From positions 372,001 through 436,000 of the forward strand of contig CAWFMV010000007.1 of assembly GCA_963817015.1 (NCBI GenBank): DNA of 64,000 bases. The letters are read 5' to 3'. A program made the position numbers and the translations under genes. The notes under the pieces were generated by a model. That model ran no database searches and had not been told where the DNA came from. It saw nothing but the letters and a program-made list of their open reading frames with translations. The stretch is from VAZQ01 sp963817015. GTDB taxonomy: Bacteria; Pseudomonadota; Alphaproteobacteria; Rhizobiales; Xanthobacteraceae. Positions 1 to 9,727 of this stretch are shown here, one piece after another; position 1 is the first letter of the stretch; the number at the start of each line of letters is the position of its first letter.

Positions 1-34
1 ATAAAATCAGTCACTTATAACATGTCAGTAGAAC

Positions 35-50
35 TGGCACGGGGCTTGAT
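35..50 (+). promoter_or_regulatory. sigma54 (-24/-12) promoter of glnK-amtB
   Basis: TGGCACGGGGCTTGAT matches the sigma54 consensus TGGCACGNNNNTTGCW with one mismatch (GA instead of GC in the -12 element). It lies about 108 bases before the glnK start and points toward it. NtrC/sigma54 control of glnK-amtB is well established in proteobacteria, so nitrogen-limitation control is a reasonable inference. No NtrC site can be judged because the window begins 34 bases upstream. Confidence 0.65.
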
Positions 51-157
51 TCGCAGGGTTGCGCGGTGCCTCGCGCGGGCAAAGTGCCCCCACGTCGGGA
101 CCGTAACCGCCTGAACCTGCCGTACGCAGGACCGGGCCCAAGCGGGGATTGAAACTC

Positions 158-496
158 ATGAAAATCGTCATGGCCATTATCAAGCCATTCAAGCTCGATG
201 AGGTCCGCGACGCTCTGACTGCGATCGGCGTGCACGGGATGACCGTCACGGAGGTCAAGGGCTATGGGCGTCAGAAGGGCCACACTGAGATCTACCGCGG
301 CGCCGAATACGCCGTGAGCTTCCTGCCCAAGATCAAGATCGAAGTGGCGGTCCCTTCCGACCAGGTCGACAAGACCGTCGACGCCATCACCTCGGCGGCC
401 AAGACCGGCCAGATCGGCGACGGCAAAATCTTCATCCTCGGCCTCGACAACGCCGTGCGGATCCGCACCGGCGAAACCGACGCCGCCGCCCTCTGA
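158..496 (+). CDS. glnK: Nitrogen regulatory protein P-II (GlnK/GlnB)
   Basis: Cytosolic trimeric PII signal protein that senses 2-oxoglutarate and ATP/ADP and, when paired with amtB, blocks the ammonium channel. The product is 112 aa, the exact family length. The start is ATG 158; an in-frame TTG at 149 would add three residues and spoil the numbering. With this start the T-loop Tyr51 (YRGAEY, residues 46-51), which is the uridylylation site, falls at its canonical position. The C-terminal RIRTGE signature is present. It lies 28 bases before amtB, in one likely operon behind the sigma54 promoter. The amtB linkage favours GlnK over GlnB. Confidence 0.95.
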   Translation: MKIVMAIIKPFKLDEVRDALTAIGVHGMTVTEVKGYGRQKGHTEIYRGAEYAVSFLPKIKIEVAVPSDQVDKTVDAITSAAKTGQIGDGKIFILGLDNAVRIRTGETDAAAL

Positions 497-524
497 CCCC
501 GCGCACCTCACAAGGAGCTGACAC

Positions 525-2004
525 ATGAAGTTGACGACACCTATTCGCGCGGGACTTGCTGCCGCTGTACTTGGCGGCGTCGCGTTCTCTGACTGCCCAC
601 GGCGTCTCCGCCGAGGAAGCAGCGCCAGCGGCGCCGATGACCTTCAACAAAGGCGACAACGCCTGGATGCTGACCTCGTCCGTGCTCGTTCTGCTGATGA
701 CGATCCCGGGCCTCGCCCTGTTCTATGGCGGCCTCGTTCGCTCCAAGAACATGCTCTCGGTGCTGATGCACGTGTTCTACACCGTCTGCATCGTGACCGT
801 GATCTGGGTGATCTACGGCTACAGCCTCGCCTTCACAGGCGGCTCGTCCATCATCGGCGGCCTCGACAAGCTCTTCCTCAAGGGCGTCACCACCAACTCG
901 CAGGCCGCGACCTTCTCGGTCGGGGTCACGATCCACGAGCTGATCTACATCTGCTTCCAGATGACGTTCGCGGCGATCACGCCAGCCCTGATCGTCGGCG
1001 CCTTTGCGGAGCGCATGAAGTTCTCCGCAGTCGCCTTGTTCATTCCGCTGTGGGTGACGCTCATCTACTTCCCGATCGCCCACATGGTCTGGTACTGGGC
1101 CGGCCCTGATGCAATCCAGGATGCCGCCAAGGTACTCGCGGCCGCGACTGACGAAGCCGCGAAGAAAGTCGCACAGGAGAAGCTTGACGCAGTGCTGGCT
1201 GATGCCGGGCAGGTCTTCATATGGGGCGCGATCGACTTCGCGGGCGGCACGGTGGTGCACATCAATGCCGGCATCGCGGGCCTGGTCGGCGCGCTGCTGG
1301 TCGGTCGGCGCACGGGTTACGGCAAGGAGCTGATGCCTCCCCACTCGCTGACCATGACGATGATCGGCGCCTCACTGCTGTGGGTCGGCTGGTTCGGCTT
1401 CAATGCCGGCTCCAACCTCGAAGCCAATGGCGGCGCCGCACTCGCGATGACCAATTCCTTCGTCGCCACCGCGGCAGCGGCGCTGTCGTGGATGTTCCTC
1501 GAATGGATGATCAAGGGCAAGCCGTCGCTCCTCGGCGCGCTCTCGGGCTGCGTCGCGGGCCTGGTCGCGGTCACCCCGGCCGCCGGCTTCTCCGGCCCCA
1601 TGGGCGCGATCGTGCTTGGCCTGGTCGTCGGTGCGGTGTGTCTGTTCTTCTGCACCGCGGTCAAGAACGCGCTCGGCTATGACGACGCGCTCGACGTGTT
1701 CGGCGTGCACTGCATCGGCGGCATCGTCGGCGCCATTGGCACCGGCATCCTGGTGAACCCGATGCTCGGCGGCGCCGGCATCATCGACTACACCGCGATC
1801 CCGCCGAAGGTCGCCGACTACGACTTCATGGCGCAGCTCATCTCGCAGTGCAAAGGCGTGGCGACCACGCTGGTGTGGTCGGGCGTTGGCTCGCTGATCA
1901 TCTACAAGGTGGTCGACGTGCTGGTCGGGCTGCGCGCTCCGGTCGAAAAGGAGCGCGAAGGCCTCGACATCACCGATCACGGCGAGCGGGCCTACACGAT
2001 GTAA
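525..2004 (+). CDS. amtB: Ammonium transporter AmtB (one apparent frameshift near 590)
   Basis: Inner-membrane ammonium/ammonia channel regulated by GlnK. The ATG at 525 has AAGGAG at 512-517 and opens a signal peptide (MKLTTPIRAGLAAAVLGG). After about 21 codons the reading must move +1 near base 590 to continue into the mature protein starting around SAEEAAPA. From there an uninterrupted frame runs to 2004 with FYGGLVRSKN, the twin-His region motif FGVHCIGG, and eleven or so membrane segments. The shift is explained by one extra T (expected TTCCTG, found TTCTCTG). Length otherwise fits the family at about 490 aa. Probably intact in the cell, since the same error type recurs across the window. 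Confidence 0.93.
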
Positions 2005-2046
2005 GGGATACGGTTAGGGTGGAGACCCGGCACCGCCCTTGCCGTC

Positions 2047-2076
2047 GAGGGGCCCTGGCGCAAGCCAGGGCCCCTC
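2047..2076 (+). terminator. Terminator-like hairpin after amtB
   Basis: A perfect 13-bp stem (GAGGGGCCCTGGC with its complement) closes a GCAA tetraloop 43 bases after the amtB stop. There is no clear T-run after it, so it may act as a weak intrinsic terminator or as a transcript-stabilising hairpin. Confidence 0.6.
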
Positions 2077-2151
2077 ACTCTTGGTGCGAACGGATATGGC
2101 TGCAGGACAACAACGTCCGCTGACTTGGCAGCTGACTTGGCAGCGCCTGCC

Positions 2152-2928
2152 TCATTGGGCAGGAGGCGACTGAACCAATGCCCAGTCTAGACCCAAGCCG
2201 CCGGTTGCGATCACCGCTTCGGTCCGGTTCGTCACCTTGATCGCCTTTAGGATGGCGGTGACGTGGTTCTTGACGGTTGGCAAGGCCAGATTCAGGTCGC
2301 GGCATATCGCCTTGTTGCTCTTGCCTTTCATCATCAGCCGTAAGACATCGGCTTGTCGGTCGGTCAGGCCAAGGTCGGCTGGCTTCACGGCTCTTGCACC
2401 GGAGGCGATGCACGCGAGCTTGGGGCCCGTAAGCGCACGCTGCTCACGCGAGATGATCTCAGGCGGAATGTAGACACCGCCAGCGAGGACCAGATTGAGC
2501 GCGCTCAGCATCACCTCCCGCAGCCCGGACTTCGGAATGAACCCAAGCGCGCCAAGATCCAACGCCCTGGCCACGCTATCCCGGTCTTGACGGGCCGATA
2601 GCACGACAACCGAAACCGTCGGGTGACGCTCACGCAGCTCGCCGAGCAGGGAAAAGCCATCCCGATCGGGCAGGTTCAGCTCGAGCACAACAAGATGGAT
2701 ATCGGCGTTCTCCGAGAGCAGCTCCATTGCTTGGTGCCCAGTGGTCGCCTCCAATATGGTCGCGGTGCCCTTCAGGTTCTTGAGGCAGCCGCGGAGCGCT
2801 TCTCGAATCAAGAAGTGATCGTCGACCACAAGGATTTTCATGGAGCGCGGTGCTTCGGCTTGACCGTGCTCCGATAGCCAGGGCCCAGCACCCAATTTGG
2901 GACTGTCGGCCTGAGTTGTTGCGAGCAT
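2152..2928 (-). CDS. LuxR/NarL-type response regulator with Glu at the phospho-acceptor position
   Basis: Two-component transcription regulator. The receiver domain begins at ILVVDDH (acidic pair present) and keeps the conserved Lys (FIPKSG). A LuxR-type helix-turn-helix follows (LTDRQADVLRLMMKGKSNKAI). The residue that is normally the phosphorylated Asp is Glu (VVLELNLPDRDG), which would mimic or prevent phosphorylation. ATG 2928 is preceded by GGAGAGGG and is chosen; ATG 2841 (MKILVVDD) gives the minimal 229-aa form. It is transcribed alone, convergent with amtB. No histidine kinase lies next to it. Target genes are not evident. Confidence 0.85.
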   Translation of the reverse strand: MLATTQADSPKLGAGPWLSEHGQAEAPRSMKILVVDDHFLIREALRGCLKNLKGTATILEATTGHQAMELLSENADIHLVVLELNLPDRDGFSLLGELRERHPTVSVVVLSARQDRDSVARALDLGALGFIPKSGLREVMLSALNLVLAGGVYIPPEIISREQRALTGPKLACIASGARAVKPADLGLTDRQADVLRLMMKGKSNKAICRDLNLALPTVKNHVTAILKAIKVTNRTEAVIATGGLGLDWALVQSPPAQ

Positions 2929-3076
2929 GACCCTCTCCGTGACTTTGCTTGTTGGCAGCTCACGCTGCTTGGGGTGTATGCTGCAGAGTAAGGCTCTTGT
3001 GTTCGAGCGAATGTGAACTGGTTCACACACAAAGAATTATTAATTCTTGTTTAATTACATAGACTTAGGACAACGG

Positions 3077-3110
3077 CCCGGCAATCTCGCGGGCCCTCCC
3101 GATTGCCGGG
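3077..3110. repeat. Inverted repeat between the two regulators
   Basis: CCCGGCAATC (3077-3086) is exactly complementary to GATTGCCGGG (3101-3110) with a 14-base spacer. It sits in the 239-bp divergent region between the LuxR-type regulator and the Crp-family gene. It may be a regulator-binding site or an RNA hairpin; nothing in the sequence decides between these. Confidence 0.5.
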
Positions 3111-3167
3111 ACCCCCAGGAGCCGTTATTTTCCATTAAAATGCGCGCGTGTGAGTGTCTGAGCGAAA

Positions 3168-3911
3168 ATGCCTCCGACCCCAACTGCCAGAAACAGTCCT
3201 TCGACTGGCGGAGCCACGGATAGAGCGGCACTGCTCCGCAATCATCCACTGTTTTGCGAGCTGACCCCGCCAATTCTCGAGCAGATCAGCGCCTACATTA
3301 AAAGACGGTCGGTGCCCAAAGGGTCGACGATTTTTGAAAAGGGCGATGCCGGCGTCGGACTGATTGGAGTTGTCTCCGGCTCAGTCAAGATCAGCGTGAA
3401 CTCCGCAGACGGCCGAGACATTGTGCTCAACATCATCCGCCCGGGCGAAGTCTTCGGCGAAATTGCATTGCTTGACGGCCGCGCACGCACGGCCAACGCC
3501 ACTGCAATGTCCGATTGCGAGCTGATCGTGATCGAGCGCCGCGAATTCATTCCCTTCCTGCGCAGCGAACCCGACGTGACGCTGAAATTAATGGAAATCC
3601 TCTGCTCGCGCCTGCGCAAGACAAGCGAGCAGGTCCAGGATGTGACATTCCTCAATTTGTCGACCCGGTTAGCAAAAACCTTGCTTCGACTGACCGCAAA
3701 CACTGAGCCTTCGAAGGCGGCAGCAAAGCTGGCGATCACTCAACGCGAGATCAGCCAAATTGTCGGCAGGTCTCGGGAGAGCACCAACAAGCAGCTGCGC
3801 GCTTGGGCGAAGCGCGGATGGATTCGGCTGGAACGAGGAAGCGTTACTGTGTTGAAAGCTGAAAAGCTGGAGGAAATTGCAGCGACAAGCTCCGACCTCG
3901 ACGTCTCGTGA
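3168..3911 (+). CDS. Crp/Fnr-family transcriptional regulator
   Basis: 247-aa regulator with an N-terminal cyclic-nucleotide-binding-like beta-roll (residues about 25-140; GEVFGEIALLDGRART is the phosphate-binding-cassette-like loop) and a C-terminal winged helix (ITQREISQIVGRSRESTNKQL). There is no N-terminal cysteine cluster, so it is not an iron-sulfur FNR. The RxR-like cassette GRART leaves cAMP binding possible. It stands alone on the + strand, divergent from the LuxR-type regulator. The specific ligand and regulon cannot be told from sequence. Confidence 0.9.
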   Translation: MPPTPTARNSPSTGGATDRAALLRNHPLFCELTPPILEQISAYIKRRSVPKGSTIFEKGDAGVGLIGVVSGSVKISVNSADGRDIVLNIIRPGEVFGEIALLDGRARTANATAMSDCELIVIERREFIPFLRSEPDVTLKLMEILCSRLRKTSEQVQDVTFLNLSTRLAKTLLRLTANTEPSKAAAKLAITQREISQIVGRSRESTNKQLRAWAKRGWIRLERGSVTVLKAEKLEEIAATSSDLDVS

Positions 3912-4123
3912 TGGCGGTTGCCGAACTGAAATTGTTCGTCAGCGGTAGCGACGATGGCCAAGCGGATCGTCGCAGGCGTGTCCAACCCCGACGGCGGCCC
4001 CGAAATGGAACCGTGCCGGGAAGCCGGCATTAGTCGGCCACCACAACAGTTAAACAGCCCTTAACCCGGCCGTACATATGGTAGGAGATAGTCTGGTGCG
4101 GCGGGGGTGCGCCGCTTGTAGCT

Positions 4124-5341
4124 ATGTACATGACAGTTGTAGACCGCGTATCGCCTCCCTCGCCTGCCCGCCCGGCCTCGAGCCGCTCGCCGTTCGTGCG
4201 GCTGCGCGAGCTTTTGAGCGACCTTCCGCCTGGCATGCCCGCAATCAGCCTCGCGGTCGGCGAGCCGCAGCATGCGGTGCCCTCGTTCGTTGGCCCAGTG
4301 CTCGCCGCCCATCTGGCCGAGTTCGGCCGCTATCCCATGAACAAGGGGCTCGACGAGTTCTGCGCCGCCGCCGCCCAATGGCTCGGCCGCCGCTTCAAGC
4401 TGCCGCGGCCGATCGATCCCGCGAGCGAGGTGCTGGTCCTCAACGGCTCGCGCGAGGGCCTCTTTCTCGGCGCACTCGCAGCCGAGCGCTGGGCCAGTGG
4501 CCGAGCGGGCCGGCCCGCGATCCTGATGCCCAATCCGTTCTACGGCGCCTATGAGGCTGGCGCGATCGGCGCCAACTGCGAGCCGGTCTATCTGCCGGCG
4601 ACTGCCGAGACCGGCTTTCTGCCCGATCTCGATGCGCTGTCGGAGGGGCTTTTGGCGCGCACGGTCGCGTTCTATCTCGCCTCGCCCGCGAACCCGCAGG
4701 GGTCAGTGGCCGACCCCGCTTATTTTGCACGCCTCGTCGCGCTGGCCCGCCGCCACGGCTTCGTCCTGTTCAGCGACGAGTGCTATTCGGAGATCTATAC
4801 CCAGCGGCCGCCCGCGAGCGCGCTCGAACAGGCGGGACCGGATTTCCAGAACGTCGTCGTCTTCCAGTCGCTGTCGAAGCGCTCGAACCTGCCGGGTCTG
4901 CGCGTGGGCTTCGTGGCAGGCGACCGCAACTTCCTCAGCGCCTTCCTTGAGCTGCGCAATGTCTCCTCGCCGCAGGTGCCGCTGCCGGCGCAGCGGGTGG
5001 CGATCGCCGCCTATGCGGACGAGGCCCATGTCGAGGAGAACCAGAGGCTCTACAAGCTGAAGTTCGACCTCGCCGACCAGATTCTTGGCGGCCGTTATGG
5101 CTATCGCCGGCCGGCCGGCGGCTTCCTGCTGTGGCTCGATGTCTCGCAGCATGGCGGCGACGAGGCGGTCACCCTGCGGCTGTGGCGCGAAGCCGGGCTG
5201 CGTGTGGTGCCGGGCCGCTATCTCGCGCGCGAGCAGGCCGACGGCAGCAATCCAGGTGCGGGCTATATCCGCGTCGCGCTGGTGCAGGACCAGGAGACGA
5301 CCGCGGAAGCGCTGCATCGATTGGTTGGTGTACTGGGCTGA
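4124..5341 (+). CDS. dapC: Class I/II PLP aminotransferase, probable N-succinyldiaminopimelate aminotransferase
   Basis: 405-aa fold-type I aminotransferase. The PLP lysine is K252 in SLSKRSNLPGLR, and SPANPQG and the Asp/Tyr pair DECYSEIY complete the cofactor pocket. Alphaproteobacterial relatives in this genomic position, directly before ftsK, are usually annotated as succinyldiaminopimelate transaminase (lysine/peptidoglycan precursor pathway), but substrate assignment in this family is uncertain. The stop TGA (5339-5341) is followed by GAGG, which serves as the ribosome site for ftsK. Starts at ATG 4124 or ATG 4130 are equally possible. Confidence 0.8.
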   Translation: MYMTVVDRVSPPSPARPASSRSPFVRLRELLSDLPPGMPAISLAVGEPQHAVPSFVGPVLAAHLAEFGRYPMNKGLDEFCAAAAQWLGRRFKLPRPIDPASEVLVLNGSREGLFLGALAAERWASGRAGRPAILMPNPFYGAYEAGAIGANCEPVYLPATAETGFLPDLDALSEGLLARTVAFYLASPANPQGSVADPAYFARLVALARRHGFVLFSDECYSEIYTQRPPASALEQAGPDFQNVVVFQSLSKRSNLPGLRVGFVAGDRNFLSAFLELRNVSSPQVPLPAQRVAIAAYADEAHVEENQRLYKLKFDLADQILGGRYGYRRPAGGFLLWLDVSQHGGDEAVTLRLWREAGLRVVPGRYLAREQADGSNPGAGYIRVALVQDQETTAEALHRLVGVLG

Positions 5342-5349
5342 GGAATTGC

Positions 5350-7779
5350 ATGTCGGCCATTGACCGTACCCTTGAGAGCCTGACCTTCCTCACCGAGGAA
5401 GCGCGCGACGCATTGCGCAGGCGCCTGCACGAGCTCGGCGGTCTCGCGCTGATCCTGCTCGCGCTGATGCTCGCGATCGCGCTCGCGACCTGGTCGGTGC
5501 GCGATCCTTCGCTCAGCCACGCCACGACCGCGCCGGTGCGCAACCTTCTCGGTGTCGCCGGCTCGACCGTGGCCGATCTGTCGATGCAGATCTTCGGCCT
5601 CGCCGCGCTCGCGCTCATAGTCCCGATCGGGCTCTGGGGCTGGCGGCTGGCGAGCCATCGCCCGCTCGTGCGCGAGCGCATCAGGCTCGCGATCTGGGTT
5701 CTCGCCATCGCGCTCGTGGCCGCATTCGCAGCATGCCTGCCACGGCCTGCATCCTGGCCGTTGCCGGTCGGTCTCGGCGGCGTGGTGGGCGACGCCGTGC
5801 TGCGCGGCGCGGCCTGGCTGATGGGCGGCTCGCTCGGCAGTTTCGCTTATGTGCTGATTGGCGCGACGACGGGTGTGCTCGGATTCGCGGCGCTTGCGAT
5901 CACATGCGGGTTCGGTCTGCAGGGTACTGCCGACGAGCTCGACGCGGAGGAACCCCAAGAGGACGATCAGGAGGACAAGCAGCAGGAGACCGCTGAAAGC
6001 GAGGAGAAGGAAAGCCGCGCCGCCATCTCGCTCGGCTTCCTGGTGCACGGCTTCCTCAGCCTGAAAGCGCGGCTTGCACGCCTGTTCAGCCGCGGTGACG
6101 GCGACACCAGCCGGCGCGTCGCGCTCACCGGGCGCACCGAGCCGAGCTTCGGCAGCGACGGATCGAACGACGAGGAAGCGTTGGGCGAGGAGGCAGAGGA
6201 GGAAGAACAGCCCGAGCCGCCGAAGAAGAAGGCCAAGCCCTCGCGCCGCGGAGGCGGCGGCTATGTGCTGCCGGCGCTCGATCTCCTGACGGCCGCTCGC
6301 TCGAATGGCCGCCCGCAGGTCAGCGCCGAGACGTTGCAGAACAATTCGGTGGCGCTCGAAGGCGTGCTCGGTGATTTCGGCGTGCGCGGCGAGATCATCA
6401 ACGCGCGTCCCGGACCCGTGGTCACGCTCTACGAGCTCGAGCCCGCGCCCGGCATCAAGTCGTCGCGCGTGATCGCACTAGCCGACGACATCGCCCGCTC
6501 GATGAGCGCGCTCTCCGCCCGTGTCGCCGTCGTCCCGGGCCGCAATGCCATCGGCATCGAGCTGCCCAATCCGCATCGCGAGAAGGTGATGCTGCGCGAG
6601 CTGCTCGCCGCCGACGCCTCCAACAGCTCGACTGCCAAGCTGCCGCTCTGTTTGGGCAAGACCATCGGGGGCGAGCCGGTCATCGTCGACCTTGCCCGCA
6701 TGCCTCACTTGCTGATCGCCGGCACCACCGGCTCCGGCAAGTCGGTCGCGATCAACACCATGATTTTGAGCCTGCTCTACACGCTCAAGCCGGAGCAATG
6801 CCGGCTGATCATGGTCGATCCCAAGATGCTGGAGCTTTCGGTCTACGACAACATTCCACATCTCCTCACGCCTGTGGTGACGGATCCCAAGAAGGCGGTG
6901 GTCGCGCTCAAGTGGGCGGTGCGCGAGATGGAGGAGCGCTACAAGAAGATGTCGAAGCTCGGCGTGCGCAACATCGACGGCTACAACACTCGCATCGCCG
7001 AGGCGGTCTCGAAGGGCGAGGCGCTCACCCGCACCGTCCACACCGGCTACGACAAGGAGAGCGGCGACGCCATCTACGAGGAGGAGGCGCTCGACCTCGA
7101 GCCGCTGCCTTACGTCGTGGTCATCGTCGACGAGATGGCCGACCTGATGATGGTGGCCGGCAAGGACATCGAAGGCGCGGTGCAACGGCTCGCCCAGATG
7201 GCGCGCGCGGCCGGCCTGCATGTGATCCTGGCCACGCAGCGGCCGTCGGTCGACGTCATCACCGGCACCATCAAGGCCAATTTCCCGACCCGCATCTCGT
7301 TCCAGGTCACCTCCAAGATCGACAGCCGCACCATCCTGGGTGAGCAGGGCGCCGAGCAGCTCCTTGGCCAGGGCGACATGCTCTACATGCAGGGCGGCGG
7401 CCGCATCAGCCGTGTGCACGGCCCGTTCGTCTCCGATGACGAGGTCGAGAAGGTGGTGCGTCACCTCAAGTCGCAGGGCGCGCCGCAGTACCTCGAGGCG
7501 GTCACCACCCCCGACGAGCCCGAGCTCGACGAGGACGGCAATCCGGTGTTCGACGCGACCGGCATGGGCCAGGCTGGCGATCCCACAGACCTCTACCAGC
7601 AGGCCGTCCAGATCGTCTTGCGCGATCGCAAGGCCTCCACCAGCTATATCCAGCGCCGGCTGCAGATCGGCTATAATCGCGCCGCCTCGCTGATGGAGCG
7701 GATGGAGCAGGAAGGGGTGGTGGGCCAGTCCAATCACGCCGGTAAGCGCGAAATCCTGATCGGCGGCGAGAACGAATAG
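5350..7779 (+). CDS. ftsK: DNA translocase FtsK
   Basis: Septal DNA pump that resolves and segregates chromosome termini and couples this to division. 809 aa: four or so N-terminal membrane segments (residues about 25-195), an acidic linker (about 200-300), the RecA-like motor with Walker A GTTGSGKS at about 458-465 and Walker B VVIVDEMADLM at about 589, and a C-terminal gamma winged-helix domain (about 740-805) that reads KOPS sequences. Start ATG 5350 has GAGG overlapping the stop of the preceding aminotransferase gene, so the two are probably cotranscribed. The frame is uninterrupted over 2.4 kb. Confidence 0.97.
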   Translation: MSAIDRTLESLTFLTEEARDALRRRLHELGGLALILLALMLAIALATWSVRDPSLSHATTAPVRNLLGVAGSTVADLSMQIFGLAALALIVPIGLWGWRLASHRPLVRERIRLAIWVLAIALVAAFAACLPRPASWPLPVGLGGVVGDAVLRGAAWLMGGSLGSFAYVLIGATTGVLGFAALAITCGFGLQGTADELDAEEPQEDDQEDKQQETAESEEKESRAAISLGFLVHGFLSLKARLARLFSRGDGDTSRRVALTGRTEPSFGSDGSNDEEALGEEAEEEEQPEPPKKKAKPSRRGGGGYVLPALDLLTAARSNGRPQVSAETLQNNSVALEGVLGDFGVRGEIINARPGPVVTLYELEPAPGIKSSRVIALADDIARSMSALSARVAVVPGRNAIGIELPNPHREKVMLRELLAADASNSSTAKLPLCLGKTIGGEPVIVDLARMPHLLIAGTTGSGKSVAINTMILSLLYTLKPEQCRLIMVDPKMLELSVYDNIPHLLTPVVTDPKKAVVALKWAVREMEERYKKMSKLGVRNIDGYNTRIAEAVSKGEALTRTVHTGYDKESGDAIYEEEALDLEPLPYVVVIVDEMADLMMVAGKDIEGAVQRLAQMARAAGLHVILATQRPSVDVITGTIKANFPTRISFQVTSKIDSRTILGEQGAEQLLGQGDMLYMQGGGRISRVHGPFVSDDEVEKVVRHLKSQGAPQYLEAVTTPDEPELDEDGNPVFDATGMGQAGDPTDLYQQAVQIVLRDRKASTSYIQRRLQIGYNRAASLMERMEQEGVVGQSNHAGKREILIGGENE

Positions 7780-7906
7780 CAGTCTTGAGGAATAACGCGT
7801 TGCCGGTTCGTGGTGAATCGGGTTCAACCGGGCCGCGATGTCGCCACACGAGGCGGCTAGCAAACAGGCTCGCGAATCGAGATTGAGGCGGAAAGCGGAG
7901 CGTCAC

Positions 7907-8818
7907 ATGGCTGGCAAGTGCCAAGCAGCTTCGAGTGCAGCAGCTTGGATTGCAATCGCGATGGCGGGACAAATGGTTGCAGCCTCCGTGGCGGCGGCCC
8001 AATCGGTTCCGCTGCCGCCACCTGCGCCGCTGCCCAAAACGGGCGCGGCACCTCAACCACCAGGCGCGATCCCCAACAACGCCAAAGGGCCGAGCACACC
8101 GGCACAAGGGGGCAGTCAGAAGGCGCAGGGCGACGAGCAGCAAGCTCAGAGCAGCAGTCCGCTGCAGCAGCTGCAGCAATGGCTGCCGCCGATCTTCGGC
8201 GGCGGAGACGAGAAGAAAGAACAACAACAACCTGAGAAACAGGCCCCGCAGCAACAGGCGCGGCCGGCTTCGAATCTCGAGCCCAAGCAGCGCGCACTGG
8301 TCGACAGGGTCAGCGCTTATCTGACGCGTGTGCAGGTGATGTCGGGCGACTTCGCCCAGATCGGTCCGGATGGACGGCGGTCGCAGGGCCAATTCTATGT
8401 CCAGAAGCCCGGCAAGATCCGCTTCGATTACGATTCACCGAGCCGCATCGATATCGTCGCGGACGGCTCCTCGGTCGTGGTGCGCGACCGCAAGCTCGCC
8501 ACCCAGGATGTGTATCCGCTGTCGCAGACGCCGCTCCGGTTCCTGCTGGCCGATCGCATCGATCTGCTGAAGGACGCCACCGTCACCGCGGTGTCCGCCG
8601 ATGACACCTACGTGACAGTCCTCGTCGAGGAGAAGCACGCGGTGATCGGCACCAGCAAGCTGATGATGATGTTCGGCGCCAAGGATTTCCAGCTCAAGCA
8701 ATGGATCGTGACCGACCCGCAGGGCTACGACACCACGGTCGCGCTCTCCAATCTTGATACGGCCAAGCGGCCGGATCCGGACATGTTCAAGATCGATTAC
8801 ACGCAATATCCAAACTAG
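7907..8818 (+). CDS. lolA: LolA-like outer-membrane lipoprotein carrier
   Basis: 303-aa periplasmic protein. Signal peptide at residues 1-29 (ends VAAAQS), then a long low-complexity Pro/Gln-rich linker (about 30-125), then a LolA-type beta domain (about 130-303) with QGQFYVQKPGKIRFDYD and a C-terminal FKIDYTQYPN. It carries outer-membrane lipoproteins across the periplasm. Start ATG 7907 is chosen because GGAG at 7897-7900 is well placed and a signal peptide follows; an upstream in-frame ATG at 7838 would add a non-signal leader. The Q/P linker is longer than in classical 200-aa LolA. The ftsK-lolA-xth order is common in Rhizobiales. Confidence 0.88.
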   Translation: MAGKCQAASSAAAWIAIAMAGQMVAASVAAAQSVPLPPPAPLPKTGAAPQPPGAIPNNAKGPSTPAQGGSQKAQGDEQQAQSSSPLQQLQQWLPPIFGGGDEKKEQQQPEKQAPQQQARPASNLEPKQRALVDRVSAYLTRVQVMSGDFAQIGPDGRRSQGQFYVQKPGKIRFDYDSPSRIDIVADGSSVVVRDRKLATQDVYPLSQTPLRFLLADRIDLLKDATVTAVSADDTYVTVLVEEKHAVIGTSKLMMMFGAKDFQLKQWIVTDPQGYDTTVALSNLDTAKRPDPDMFKIDYTQYPN

Positions 8819-8884
8819 GCGAATAGCGAAAGACCGAGCGCCCTTACCCTATTCGCGACTCCATTCGCTACTCGCTCATTCTGC

Positions 8885-9700
8885 ATGCGTCTCACCGTCA
8901 CCACCTGGAACATCAACTCGGTGCGCTTGCGCATCGATCTGGTGGCGAAGTTCATCAAGGCGGTGCGTCCGGACATCCTGTGCCTGCAGGAAACGAAGTG
9001 CCCGGACGACAGCTTTCCGCACAAGCGATTGCGCCGTCTCGGCTACATCCACGCCGCGATCAATGGGCAGAAGGGCTATCACGGGGTCGCGGTGCTCTCG
9101 CGGCTGCCGTTCGAGCGCTTTGATGTCCACGCCTTCTGCGACAAGAGCGATTGCCGCCACATCTCGGCGGTGTTCGGCGAGCGTGCCGGCCTGCGCGATC
9201 CGGTGACGGTGCACAATTTCTATGTGCCGGCAGGCGGTGACATTCCCGACCCTCGTCTCAATCCGAAGTTCGCCCACAAGCTCGCGTTCCTCGATGAGAT
9301 GCGCGACCACAAGGCGCTGCAGCCGGCGGCAGGTGAGCGTGCGATTTTGGTGGGCGATCTCAACGTGGCGCCGCTCGAGCATGACGTCTGGAGCCACAAG
9401 CAGATGCTGCGCGTCGTCTCCCACACACCGATCGAATGCGACAAGCTCACCGCGGTTGCGCAGGCTGGACGCTGGGTCGATTCCATGCGCGTGCTCACGC
9501 CGGAGCCGGCCAAGCTCTATACGTGGTGGAGCTACCGCTCGCCCGACTGGGCTACGGCCGACAAGGGCCGCAGGCTCGACCACATCTGGGCCTCGCCCGC
9601 GCTCGGCGATCGGGTGTCCAACATCGCCATCGCGCGGCAGTATCGCGGCGCCGAACGCCCGTCCGACCACGTGCCGGTGACCGCGACGCTGGAGGTGTAA
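8885..9700 (+). CDS. xth: Exodeoxyribonuclease III
   Basis: 271-aa base-excision-repair exonuclease/AP endonuclease, close to the 268 aa of E. coli ExoIII. Catalytic motifs are visible: LQETKC near residue 38 (metal-binding Glu), GDLNVAPLEHD (about 157), and the C-terminal SDHVPVTA catalytic His. Starts at ATG 8885, 66 bases after the lolA-like gene, so it may share its transcript. Confidence 0.96.
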   Translation: MRLTVTTWNINSVRLRIDLVAKFIKAVRPDILCLQETKCPDDSFPHKRLRRLGYIHAAINGQKGYHGVAVLSRLPFERFDVHAFCDKSDCRHISAVFGERAGLRDPVTVHNFYVPAGGDIPDPRLNPKFAHKLAFLDEMRDHKALQPAAGERAILVGDLNVAPLEHDVWSHKQMLRVVSHTPIECDKLTAVAQAGRWVDSMRVLTPEPAKLYTWWSYRSPDWATADKGRRLDHIWASPALGDRVSNIAIARQYRGAERPSDHVPVTATLEV

Positions 9701-9727
9701 AGGCTACTTGCCATTACACGCTGCCTC

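Noticed and set aside
3168..3911. FNR (oxygen-sensing) assignment for the Crp-family regulator
   Set aside because: The N-terminus lacks the cysteine cluster needed for an iron-sulfur centre.
6478..7863. 461-codon minus-strand open frame opposite ftsK
   Set aside because: Antisense to the conserved motor domain, His/Leu/Asp-rich composition typical of shadow frames, no start signal or homology.
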